DNA of 12,492 nt. Origin: Devosiaceae bacterium (GTDB taxonomy: Bacteria; Pseudomonadota; Alphaproteobacteria; Rhizobiales; Devosiaceae). The notes under the pieces were generated by a model. It saw nothing but the letters and a program-made list of their open reading frames with translations. It was not told the origin of the DNA and ran no database searches. The DNA is taken from contig JAKISM010000061.1 of assembly GCA_021648585.1 (NCBI GenBank), positions 1 to 12,492 of the forward strand. Direction: 5' to 3'. A program made the position numbers and the translations under genes. Numbering within the stretch: position 1 is the stretch's first letter; each line of letters starts with the position of its first letter. Shown in pieces: positions 5,482 to 12,492 of the stretch.

Positions 5482-5532
5482 ATAGGAATGAAAGTGGGTG
5501 GGGGTAGAATGAAAAGAGTAGAGGCAAAAAAA

Positions 5533-6714
5533 TTACATCTCCCTTTCATACCGCTCCAACCCAGCCAATAAATCCCTCTTCAAATCCTCAACATCTTCTA
5601 GGCCAACATGAATACGCAATAAATTGCCTTCCTCTTGCCATTTAATAGCAGTGCGGATTTTTTCTGGCTTGGCTGGCAACACAAGACTTTCATATCCACC
5701 CCAAGAATATCCCATGCCAAATAATTCAAGATTATCAACTAATGCCGCCATTGCTTTATTTGGTGCTTTTTCAAGAATAATAGAAAAGACTGAACCAGAA
5801 CCAGAAAAATCTCTCTTAAAAATATCATGGTCAGGGTGTGAGGGCAGGGCAGGGTGCAAAACTCGTTTTACTACTTCTTGCTTTTCTAACCAAGTAGCTA
5901 ATTCAATAGCACTTTGCATTTGCGCCTGCATACGAATAGCTAGAGTTCGCAATCCCCGTGCAACCAAGAACGCATCATCAGGTGACATACAAGTTCCAGT
6001 TAAATAATGTGTTTCTTTAACCTGTTGCCAATGCGCTTCGTTTGCTGAAATAGTGCCGCCCATTACATCTGAATGACCAACAAACATTTTTGTGGCGGCA
6101 TGAATAACTATATCAGCGCCAAGTTCAAGTGGACGATAAAATAATGGAGTTGCCCAAGAATTATCAATTAAAATTGAAATATTGTGCTTTTTTGCAACTT
6201 TCGCAATTAATGGTAAATCCTGTAATTCAAAAGTTAAAGAGCCCGGACTTTCTAAAAATATTACTTTAGTTTTAGCAGTGATTAATGCCTCAATTTCACT
6301 GCCAATATTAGGGTCAAAATATCTAGTGCTAATGCCTAGTTTTGAAAGTATTTGATTGCAAAATTTTCGTGTTGGATCATAAACGCAATCAGCGACAAGA
6401 ATTTCATCTCCTGCCTTAAGACAACTAAGCAACGCAAGAGAGATTGCGCTAAGTCCAGATGGTGTAAGTACTGTCCCTGCTGCGTTTTCTAGTTGAGTAA
6501 CTATTTGCTCAACACTATCCGTTGAAGGGTTGCCAGTACGCCCATAAGCATATCGCTGGCTATGATTTTCTAATTTTTCAAGGGTCTCAAACAAAATTGT
6601 TGAGCCTCGTGAAACAGGAACATTTACTAGTCCAAAATGTTCAGATGAATGCCGCCCAGTGTGAGAGAGCAGCGTTTTAATTTTGTTGTTGTTTTTATTA
6701 TGTTTCTTTTTCAT
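5533..6714 (-). CDS. metC: Cystathionine beta-lyase (PLP enzyme)
   Basis: This 393-residue member of the Cys/Met metabolism PLP family cleaves cystathionine to homocysteine, pyruvate and ammonia in methionine synthesis, in the cytoplasm. Visible landmarks are YAYGRTGNPS (55-64), whose Tyr57 and Arg59 contact the cofactor phosphate of the partner subunit, and the cofactor-ring Asp184 in LIDNSWATP. The PLP lysine is Lys209 in HAATKMFVGHSD, and the substrate-carboxylate Arg367 lies in LRIHVGLED. Length is normal for the family. The first 16 residues are a Lys/Asn-rich, low-complexity tail. It is divergent from aapJ, a neighbourhood seen in other Rhizobiales, which supports metC over cystathionine gamma-synthase or gamma-lyase, though sequence alone cannot fully exclude those. 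A candidate promoter lies at 6751-6778. Confidence 0.88.
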   Translation of the reverse strand: MKKKHNKNNNKIKTLLSHTGRHSSEHFGLVNVPVSRGSTILFETLEKLENHSQRYAYGRTGNPSTDSVEQIVTQLENAAGTVLTPSGLSAISLALLSCLKAGDEILVADCVYDPTRKFCNQILSKLGISTRYFDPNIGSEIEALITAKTKVIFLESPGSLTFELQDLPLIAKVAKKHNISILIDNSWATPLFYRPLELGADIVIHAATKMFVGHSDVMGGTISANEAHWQQVKETHYLTGTCMSPDDAFLVARGLRTLAIRMQAQMQSAIELATWLEKQEVVKRVLHPALPSHPDHDIFKRDFSGSGSVFSIILEKAPNKAMAALVDNLELFGMGYSWGGYESLVLPAKPEKIRTAIKWQEEGNLLRIHVGLEDVEDLKRDLLAGLERYEREM

Positions 6715-6750
6715 AAAATTCGCTCATGGCTAGACCCCAATATAGGTCTT

Positions 6751-6778
6751 ATTATAGAAAAAGCACAAAAAATGACAA
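6751..6778 (-). promoter_or_regulatory. Candidate promoter of metC
   Basis: On the minus strand TTGTCA (6778-6773) and a perfect TATAAT (6756-6751) are separated by 16 bases. The leader would start near 6744. A small inverted repeat, AGACC/GGTCT (6749-6732), overlaps the start of transcription and could be a control site. Confidence 0.55.
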
Positions 6779-6836
6779 GAAATAAAAATAAGTTCTTGAC
6801 CTAGCGCCCCATTATAGAGTTTTGTACAAACACCGA

Positions 6837-6859
6837 TACCGTAATTAATGCGGACGGTA
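6837..6859. promoter_or_regulatory. Candidate operator upstream of aapJ
   Basis: TACCGT (6837-6842) and ACGGTA (6854-6859) form a perfect 6-bp inverted repeat with an 11-base spacer. A 10-base palindrome, TTTGTACAAA, lies just before it at 6821-6830. Either could bind a dimeric regulator. No clear sigma70 promoter for aapJ was found in 6715-6923. Confidence 0.3.
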
Positions 6860-6923
6860 ACTTATTGAGGGTGGTAAAATAATTTGCGCACTCTCGGGTT
6901 TTAATAGGGATAGGAAACTAAAT

Positions 6924-7940
6924 ATGAAAAATAAAATTGTAACTATTGCTCTTTCAGCTGCAATGGGTCTTATGGCGACAACAGCAATGGCTGGTACGCT
7001 AGAAGACGTAGTAGCTAAGGGTTATGTTCAGTGTGGTGTTACAACTGGTGTTGCAGGTTTTGCTCTTCCAGATGCAGACAATAACTGGGCTGGTCTTGAT
7101 GTTGATTATTGTAAAGCTCTTGCTTCTGCAATTTTTAACGATCCAGACGCTGTTCGTTACACTCCACTAAATTCATCAGAGCGCTTTGCTGCTATGTCTT
7201 CAGGTGAAGTTGACCTGCTTTCACGTGTTACTACATGGACAATGAGCCGTGATACACAACTTGGTATGAACTTTACTGGTACAATGTTCTATGATGGACA
7301 AGGTTTCATGGTTCGTAAAGATTCAGGCATCACTTCACCGTCAGAACTTTCAGGTGCTGCTGTTTGTATTCAAACTGGTACAACAACTGAGCTAAACGCT
7401 GCTGATTATTTTGCTGCAAACAATCTAGAATATAATCCAGTTGTTTTTGTTGATCGTGATGAAGTTGTTAAAGCTTATCAAGATGGACGTTGTGACGTTT
7501 ACACAACAGACGCTTCTGGTCTTGCTGCAAACCGTTCAGGTTTTGCTGATCCATCAGCACACGTTATTCTTGATGAAATCATTTCTAAAGAGCCTCTAGC
7601 TCCAGTGGTTCGTCAAGGTGATGACACTTGGTTTAACATTGCTCGTTGGACATATTTCGCACTTGTAAATGCTGAAGAACTTGGCATTACATCTGCAAAT
7701 GTTGACGAAATGCTTGGTTCAGACAATCCTTCAGTTAAGCGTCTTCTTGGCGTTGAAGGTGACTTTGGTGCATCACTTGGTCTTTCAAAAGACTGGGCTT
7801 ACCAAATCGTTAAAAATGTTGGTAACTATGGCGAAATCTTTGAGCGCAATGTTGGTGTAAATACTCCACTTGCTCTAGAGCGTGGTGTAAACGCACTTTG
7901 GACAAATGGTGGTCTACAATACGCACCACCAATCCGCTAA
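6924..7940 (+). CDS. aapJ: General L-amino-acid ABC transporter, periplasmic binding protein
   Basis: The 338-residue precursor has a clear signal peptide cleaved after Ala-Met-Ala23. The mature family 3 solute-binding protein follows. It begins with TLEDVVAKGYVQCGVTTG, continues with WAGLDVDYCKALASAIF, and carries the ligand-contact blocks SRVTTWTMSRDT, CIQTGTTTEL and YTTDASGLAANRS. It binds a wide range of L-amino acids in the periplasm and delivers them to AapQ/AapM. Length and the ending GLQYAPPIR fit AapJ/BztA proteins. A ribosome site, AGGAA (6912-6916), sits 7 bases before the ATG. Codon use is strongly biased and repetitive (GCT, GGT, GTT), as expected for a highly expressed gene. It is first in the aapJQMP operon, with a terminator-like hairpin after it that would make it more abundant than the permeases. 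Confidence 0.95.
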   Translation: MKNKIVTIALSAAMGLMATTAMAGTLEDVVAKGYVQCGVTTGVAGFALPDADNNWAGLDVDYCKALASAIFNDPDAVRYTPLNSSERFAAMSSGEVDLLSRVTTWTMSRDTQLGMNFTGTMFYDGQGFMVRKDSGITSPSELSGAAVCIQTGTTTELNAADYFAANNLEYNPVVFVDRDEVVKAYQDGRCDVYTTDASGLAANRSGFADPSAHVILDEIISKEPLAPVVRQGDDTWFNIARWTYFALVNAEELGITSANVDEMLGSDNPSVKRLLGVEGDFGASLGLSKDWAYQIVKNVGNYGEIFERNVGVNTPLALERGVNALWTNGGLQYAPPIR

Positions 7941-7955
7941 ATACTAAAACTATTT

Positions 7956-7990
7956 ACTCGGCGCTCTTTTTAGGGCGCCGAGTTTTATTA
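7956..7990 (+). terminator. Terminator or attenuator after aapJ
   Basis: ACTCGGCGC (7956-7964) and GCGCCGAGT (7975-7983) form a perfect 9-bp stem with a 10-base loop, followed by TTTTATTA. It lies between the binding-protein gene and the permease genes and probably lets only part of transcription pass into aapQ. Confidence 0.85.
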
Positions 7991-8010
7991 TAACCATATA
8001 TCGTGGTTAT
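7990..8010 (+). promoter_or_regulatory. Second hairpin before aapQ
   Basis: ATAACCA (7990-7996) and TGGTTAT (8004-8010) form a perfect 7-bp stem with a 7-base loop, directly after the terminator and about 20 bases before the aapQ ribosome site. It could protect the processed aapQMP message or be a regulator site; neither is shown. Confidence 0.4.
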
Positions 8011-8040
8011 CATTTGCTCTGGAAAAATCGAGGGGGTTCC

Positions 8041-9231
8041 ATGGCCGACCTAAGAAACAATCATAATTTAGCGCCAAAACCATCATTTTTTAATGATCCA
8101 AAAGTTCGTAGTATCTTCTATCAACTCGTTGTGATGGCTATTATAATTGCGTTTGTGTATGTTGTCGCCACAAATACTGCGGCAAATCTTGCAGCGCAAA
8201 ATAAATCAACTGGTTTTGATTTCTTTTTACAGCCCGCAAGTTTTGATATAAATTTCACACTCATACCTTTTGATCGCACTTCTTATTATTGGGAAGCCTT
8301 TGTCGTTGGTATGTTAAATACTTTGCTAGTTTCGGTAATTGGCGTAATTTTTGCTACATTATTAGGTTTTATGCTTGGTATCGCACGCCTGTCCAATAAC
8401 TGGATTATTGCAAAATTGGCGATGGTATATGTAGAAATTATTCGCAATGTCCCGCTACTATTGCAATTATTTTTCTGGTACACTGTTGTTCTTAAAGCTA
8501 TGCCGGGTGTTAAAAATAGCTTTGAGTGGTTTGGCGGTTTTGTGCTTAATAATCGCGGTTTTTCTTTTCCAAAACCTATGCCAGATGAAACATTTAACTT
8601 AGTTTTTATTGCATTTTTTATTGCAGTAATTGGCGCTTTTGCTCTCAAATATTGGGCTAGAAAACGCCTTGAGCAAACAGGCAATAGGTTTCCTGTTTTT
8701 TGGGCTTCAATTGGCTTGCTAATTGCCTTTCCTGTCGTTGTTTGGTTGATTTCTGGTGCTAACCTTGCATTTGAAACTCCAGAACTTAAAGGGTTTAATT
8801 ATAAGGGTGGTTTAACATTACCATCAGAATTTTTGGCGCTTTTGTTTGGTCTTATTATTTATACTACGGCATTTATTGCTGAGATAGTTCGCTCAGGCAT
8901 TGTTGCTGTTGATAAGGGGCAAACAGAGGCTGCACAATCGCTTGGCCTAAAAGATGGTGACAGGTTACGCCTTGTTATTATTCCACAGGCTATGCGGGTT
9001 ATTATTCCACCATTAACTTCACAGTTCTTGAACCTAACCAAAAACTCTTCACTTGCAGCGGCTATTGGTTACCCAGATCTTGTTAGTGTGTTTATGCAAA
9101 CAACATTAAATCAAACAGGGCGAGCCGTTGAAATCGTGTTCATCACTATGATGGTTTACCTAACATTATCGTTAATAACGTCAGTATTTATGAATTGGTA
9201 TAATGCTCGCGTTGCGATGGTTGAGAGATAG
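8041..9231 (+). CDS. aapQ: General L-amino-acid ABC transporter, permease AapQ
   Basis: This 396-residue inner-membrane protein is of the histidine/glutamine-type (HisM family) permeases. The N-terminal cytoplasmic part precedes a first helix around residues 28-45. The usual permease core has a long insert, typical of AapQ/BztB, between its early helices. The coupling motif is EIVRSGIVAVDKGQTEAAQS followed by LGL and IIPQA (about residues 280-315), which contacts the ATPase. It pairs with AapM to form the channel. I chose ATG 8041 because GAGGGGG stands just upstream; the frame also opens at TTG 8014, but that lacks a ribosome site. The stop is separated from aapM by only 10 bases. Confidence 0.93.
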   Translation: MADLRNNHNLAPKPSFFNDPKVRSIFYQLVVMAIIIAFVYVVATNTAANLAAQNKSTGFDFFLQPASFDINFTLIPFDRTSYYWEAFVVGMLNTLLVSVIGVIFATLLGFMLGIARLSNNWIIAKLAMVYVEIIRNVPLLLQLFFWYTVVLKAMPGVKNSFEWFGGFVLNNRGFSFPKPMPDETFNLVFIAFFIAVIGAFALKYWARKRLEQTGNRFPVFWASIGLLIAFPVVVWLISGANLAFETPELKGFNYKGGLTLPSEFLALLFGLIIYTTAFIAEIVRSGIVAVDKGQTEAAQSLGLKDGDRLRLVIIPQAMRVIIPPLTSQFLNLTKNSSLAAAIGYPDLVSVFMQTTLNQTGRAVEIVFITMMVYLTLSLITSVFMNWYNARVAMVER

Positions 9232-9241
9232 GAGAAATATT

Positions 9242-10420
9242 ATGGCTAAAAATAATCTCGCCTATGTTCGGACAGAAATAGTTCCAGAATCACCTGCTCC
9301 AGATCTTTCTAAGGGCATTATTGGCTGGGTAAAAAACAATCTGTTTTCATCAATTTCAAATAGTATTATGACCATTGTTGGTGCAATGTTTTTAATGTGG
9401 GTATTGCCACCAATTTATGGCTTTCTTTTTGGCAACGCAGTTTGGCCGGGTGAAGGTGTAACAGTTGAAGATTGCCGTGCGAAAGGCGCAGGGGCTTGTT
9501 GGGCTTATATTGATGATAGAATGACTTTCTTTATCTATGGCTTCTTTCCAAAAGATGCCTATTGGGTAACGCAAGAAGGTTTAATTGCTTCTATAATGAC
9601 TTATTGGCGTGTTAATCTGGTCTTTGCAGTTGGTACTCTTTTATTAGTGCCATTAATGTGGCCAGATTTGAAATATAAACTATTGAACTCAATTTTGTTC
9701 TTTGTTGTCTATCCAGTATTTGTATTCTTCATGCTAACTGGTGGTGTCTTTGGTTTAGAAGAAGTGCCGACAGTTAAGTGGGGAGGGCTAACAGTAACGC
9801 TAATCATTGGGTTGGTAGGAATTGTTGTCTCGCTTCCTTTGGGCATTGTTTTGGCGCTTGGACGGCAATCAAAAATGCCAATCATTAAAACTTTTTGTAT
9901 CATGTTCATTGAAGTCTGGCGCGCTGTTCCACTAATTACTGTGCTGTTCATGGCTTCTGTGATGCTACCTTTATTCATGCCAGTTGGTATGACTATTGAT
10001 AAATTATTGCGTGCATTAGTTGGGGTTTCGCTGTTCTCGGCTGCCTATATGGCCGAAGTTGTTCGTGGAGGATTGCAGGCATTGCCAAAAGGACAATCGG
10101 AAGCAGCTGCATCTTTGGGGTTGAATTACTGGAAATCAATGGGTTTCATTATTTTACCGCAAGCGCTAAAGCATGTTATTCCGGGTATCGTGAATAGTTT
10201 CATTGCATTATTTAAAGATACTTCACTTGTTGCGATCGTTGGTATTTTTGATTTGTTACGAGCTACGCAAGTCGCAAACCTGAACCTTGATTGGGCTTCA
10301 AGTAACCAAGCAATTACTGGATATGTATTTGCTGCCGCGATTTTTTGGGCATTTTGTTTTGGTATGTCACGATATTCCATAATGATGGAACATCGCCTTG
10401 ATACTGGACATAAAAATTAA
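9242..10420 (+). CDS. aapM: General L-amino-acid ABC transporter, permease AapM
   Basis: This 392-residue inner-membrane protein is the second HisM-type permease of the system. It has an early hydrophobic segment near residue 40-60. A soluble, cysteine-containing insert DCRAKGAGACW is typical of AapM/BztC proteins. A further set of helices carries the coupling motif EVVRGGLQALPKGQSEAAAS, then LGL and ILPQA (about residues 270-307). It forms the membrane channel with AapQ. The ATG at 9242 follows AGGAG (9230-9234) with 7-base spacing and overlaps nothing. An in-frame ATG at 9203 lies inside aapQ and is less likely. aapP begins 13 bases after the stop. Confidence 0.93.
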   Translation: MAKNNLAYVRTEIVPESPAPDLSKGIIGWVKNNLFSSISNSIMTIVGAMFLMWVLPPIYGFLFGNAVWPGEGVTVEDCRAKGAGACWAYIDDRMTFFIYGFFPKDAYWVTQEGLIASIMTYWRVNLVFAVGTLLLVPLMWPDLKYKLLNSILFFVVYPVFVFFMLTGGVFGLEEVPTVKWGGLTVTLIIGLVGIVVSLPLGIVLALGRQSKMPIIKTFCIMFIEVWRAVPLITVLFMASVMLPLFMPVGMTIDKLLRALVGVSLFSAAYMAEVVRGGLQALPKGQSEAAASLGLNYWKSMGFIILPQALKHVIPGIVNSFIALFKDTSLVAIVGIFDLLRATQVANLNLDWASSNQAITGYVFAAAIFWAFCFGMSRYSIMMEHRLDTGHKN

Positions 10421-10433
10421 AAGAGGGATTATT

Positions 10434-11222
10434 ATGACTAAACAAACACAAACGGCAGTTAAAAAGCCTACTGAAGTAGAAGAAAATGCAGGTGTTGCTA
10501 TCGAAATTACCGGTATGAACAAATGGTTTGGTGATTTTCACGTTCTTCGTGATATTGATCTCAAAGTAATGAAAGGTGAGCGCATAGTTATTGCAGGGCC
10601 TTCTGGTTCTGGTAAATCAACGCTAATTCGTTGTATCAATCGCCTTGAAGAACATCAGCAAGGTCATATTATTGTTGATGGCACTGAGCTTACTTCTGAT
10701 ATTAAAAAAATTGATGAGGTTCGTCGTGAAGTTGGAATGGTGTTTCAGCACTTTAACCTATTCCCGCATCTCAGCATTTTAGAAAATTGCACCCTTGCTC
10801 CAATCTGGGTGCGTGGTGTTCCAAAGGCAGAAGCCGAAGAAACAGCAATGCACTATCTTGAGAGAGTTAAAATTCCTGAGCAAGCGTTAAAATATCCGGG
10901 GCAGCTTTCAGGTGGGCAACAACAACGTGTGGCAATCGCTCGCTCACTTTGCATGAACCCGCAAATTATGTTGTTTGATGAGCCAACCTCAGCGCTTGAT
11001 CCTGAAATGATTAAAGAGGTTCTTGATGTTATGGTGTCTCTTGCAGAAGACGGCATGACTATGCTGGTGGTTACGCACGAAATGGGCTTTGCTCGTCAAG
11101 TTGCAAACCAAGTGGTGTTTATGGATCAGGGTCAAATTGTTGAGCAAAATAATCCTGAGGATTTCTTTAATAATCCGCAACATGCGCGCACACAAGAATT
11201 CCTTAGTCAGATTTTACATTAA
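10434..11222 (+). CDS. aapP: General L-amino-acid ABC transporter, ATP-binding protein AapP
   Basis: The 262-residue cytoplasmic ATPase has every ABC motif in order: Walker A GPSGSGKST (55-63), Q-loop Gln105, signature LSGGQQQR (158-165), Walker B IMLFDEP (178-184) with Asp182 and Glu183, D-loop SALD, and switch His215. It powers amino-acid import through AapQM. A poorly conserved tail of about 20 residues precedes the domain, as in other AapP proteins. The start is ATG 10434, preceded by GAGGG at about 10423; an in-frame ATG at 10398 lies inside aapM and lacks that support. It is the last gene of the operon, with a hairpin terminator 28 bases downstream. Confidence 0.95.
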   Translation: MTKQTQTAVKKPTEVEENAGVAIEITGMNKWFGDFHVLRDIDLKVMKGERIVIAGPSGSGKSTLIRCINRLEEHQQGHIIVDGTELTSDIKKIDEVRREVGMVFQHFNLFPHLSILENCTLAPIWVRGVPKAEAEETAMHYLERVKIPEQALKYPGQLSGGQQQRVAIARSLCMNPQIMLFDEPTSALDPEMIKEVLDVMVSLAEDGMTMLVVTHEMGFARQVANQVVFMDQGQIVEQNNPEDFFNNPQHARTQEFLSQILH

Positions 11223-11250
11223 CCTTAGAGTTAAAATTCATATCAATAAG

Positions 11251-11276
11251 TTCCCAGCCACATGCTGGGAATTTAT
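11251..11276 (+). terminator. Terminator after aapP
   Basis: TTCCCAGC (11251-11258) and GCTGGGAA (11264-11271) form a perfect 8-bp stem with a 5-base loop, followed by TTTAT. The T-run is short, so termination may be partial. Confidence 0.7.
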
Positions 11277-11445
11277 ACATTAAAATACTTTTTAATAGAA
11301 TTAGATATCTAATCTGAAAAATTTTATTTAATGTTAGTATTATTTAATAATGGTTCTTTACTAAAATTATTGTTACTAGACTTATGCTAAATAGTTAGTT
11401 TAACAAGAATAGAAATCATAGCATTTTCTAGTAAAAGCATATGGC

Positions 11446-11451
11446 TATAAT
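11446..11451 (+). promoter_or_regulatory. Candidate -10 box for the second binding-protein gene
   Basis: A perfect TATAAT (11446-11451) sits 35 bases before the ATG. Upstream, only a weak -35 (TTTTCT, 11424-11429, 16-base spacer) is visible. The intergenic region 11223-11485 is otherwise AT-rich with no gene. Confidence 0.4.
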
Positions 11452-11489
11452 GTCTATGTTGAAGTGTCTATGTTAAAGTGTGTTTATGA
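11449..11489 (+). repeat. Short tandem repeat across the start of the second aapJ-like gene
   Basis: Three units of about 13-14 bases, AATGTCTATGTTG, AAGTGTCTATGTTA and AAGTGTGTTTATGA, run head to tail. The last contains the proposed ATG. The first unit overlaps the -10 box. Confidence 0.6.
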
Positions 11490-12492
11490 GTAAAGTAATG
11501 ACCAAGATAAAATATCTTAGTAAGTTGAAATGTTTTAGAATTGCAATCATAAATTTGTTTGCTCTATTCTTTATATTGCCAGCTAACGCAAGTACTTTAG
11601 AAAAAATCCGTGAACGTGGTTATCTTATTTGTGGCACTAACCAATCTATTTCTGGATTTTCACAACAAAATGAAAATGGCCTTTGGTCGGGTTTTGATGT
11701 TGATATTTGCCGAGCTATTTCAGCAGCAATATTTTTAGATCCCAGCAAAGTAGAGTTTCTCCCACTTGCAGGCAATGCTAGGTTTTCACCATTGCAAACT
11801 GGCGAAGTAGATGTCATGGCACGAAATGCCGCTTGGACTATGAAGCGTGATACTTCTTATGGTGTGCGCTATGTTGCAACTTCCTTTTTTGATGGGCAGT
11901 CTTTTCTAATCAAACAATCGCTTGGTGTAGTTTCAGTCTATCAATTAGAGAATATTTCGGTTTGTGTGCTTGCGGGTAGCGACGATCAAAAAAACATGCG
12001 AGAGTTTTTCTTTCAAAACCAAATAGATTACCAAGAAGTTCCTTATGAAGAACGTGAGGATCTTAGTGCGGCATATAATGCTGAGCTTTGTGATGCTGTT
12101 TCTGCTCCTGCTTCTTATTTATATGCAATGATACGAGATTTACCTGAACCTTCCCTAAATCGTATTTTGCCAGAAAGAATATCAAAAAGGCCACTAGGCC
12201 TAGTGGTTCGTGCTGGTGATGATCAATGGGCTAACATTGTGCGCTGGGTATTTTTCACTTTGGTAAATGCAGAAGAATTAGGTGTTAGCTCGCTTTCAGT
12301 TGAAACAATTAATGACATCAGAACCCCAGCAATTAGACGGCTATTAGGCCTTGAAGGTGATTTTAGCACAGCGCTTGGCCTTGACCCTGAGTGGGCGCAA
12401 AAAACCATTGCAGCAGTTGGTAATTATGGTGAGATTTATGAGCGCAATTTTGGCCCGCAAAATGGAGTGTCATTATCACGTGGATCAAACGC
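11486..12492 (+). CDS. Diverged AapJ-like periplasmic amino-acid-binding protein (partial at window end)
   Basis: An open frame of 335 codons continues past the window edge. It starts with a basic, hydrophobic signal peptide ending at Ala-Asn-Ala35. Its mature part follows AapJ closely: STLEKIRERGYLICGTN, WSGFDVDICRAISAAIF, AWTMKRDT, LGLVVRAGDDQWANIVRW, and near the end NYGEIYERNFG. Comparison with AapJ suggests only about 15 residues are missing. It is thus a second family 3 amino-acid-binding protein. Several AapJ ligand-region residues differ: TTWT becomes AAWT, and the GTTTE stretch becomes GSDDQ. It probably serves the aapQMP complex next door or a related one with a different ligand range. 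The start is ATG 11486; ATG 11498 in frame is an alternative, and neither has a strong ribosome site. It lies 263 bases after aapP, beyond a terminator, so it is likely transcribed separately. Confidence 0.88.
   Translation, partial: MSKVMTKIKYLSKLKCFRIAIINLFALFFILPANASTLEKIRERGYLICGTNQSISGFSQQNENGLWSGFDVDICRAISAAIFLDPSKVEFLPLAGNARFSPLQTGEVDVMARNAAWTMKRDTSYGVRYVATSFFDGQSFLIKQSLGVVSVYQLENISVCVLAGSDDQKNMREFFFQNQIDYQEVPYEEREDLSAAYNAELCDAVSAPASYLYAMIRDLPEPSLNRILPERISKRPLGLVVRAGDDQWANIVRWVFFTLVNAEELGVSSLSVETINDIRTPAIRRLLGLEGDFSTALGLDPEWAQKTIAAVGNYGEIYERNFGPQNGVSLSRGSN

Noticed and set aside
6796..6818. TTGACC and TATAGA as the aapJ promoter
   Set aside because: The boxes are only 11 bases apart, too close for a sigma70 promoter. 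No better pair was found.
8014..8040. Upstream TTG start for aapQ
   Set aside because: It lacks a ribosome site, whereas ATG 8041 has GAGGGGG directly before it and gives the expected N-terminus.
1..12492. CRISPR array, insertion sequence or integrase
   Set aside because: No regularly spaced repeats with unique spacers, and no transposase or recombinase motifs, were seen in any frame.

Overview
The window looks like chromosomal DNA of a low-GC alphaproteobacterium, most likely of the Hyphomicrobiales (Rhizobiales) group. This rests on gene content and order: a two-domain cold-shock protein next to a DUF192 lipoprotein, an NDUFS4-like accessory subunit of respiratory complex I, and metC beside an aapJ-aapQ-aapM-aapP general amino-acid ABC transporter. 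I cannot name the genus.

Left part (1-1560). Two short AT-rich minus-strand genes overlap by ATGA. They are a ThsB-type TIR-like protein and a protein with two membrane helices followed by the start of a ThsA-type macro domain. This is the layout of a type II Thoeris anti-phage system. The second gene stops inside the macro domain, so the system is probably broken or recoded here. A good promoter (TTGTTC-17-TAATAT) lies just upstream of thsB. About 500 bp of non-coding, repeat-rich DNA then separates the pair from the 3' end of a tRNA-Glu(TTC) gene. That position suggests a tRNA-associated accessory insertion.

Middle part (1560-6720). These are core-type genes: an M15 peptidase-like lipoprotein (minus), the dual cold-shock protein plus DUF192 lipoprotein (plus, adjoining), a ceramidase-like membrane hydrolase (plus), the complex I subunit with tRNA-Pro(TGG) directly upstream (minus), a PAP2-type membrane phosphatase with an altered catalytic motif (plus), and cystathionine beta-lyase metC (minus). 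A GC-rich palindromic repeat occurs twice in opposite orientation, at about 1036 and 5445.

Right part (6720-12492). This holds the aap operon for broad-specificity L-amino-acid uptake: periplasmic binding protein AapJ, a terminator-like hairpin, permeases AapQ and AapM, and ATPase AapP with a terminator. It is followed by a second, diverged AapJ-like binding protein that runs off the window end. The diverged paralogue may feed a different ligand to the same QMP membrane complex. The sequence shows changed residues in its ligand region, but the specificity is inference.
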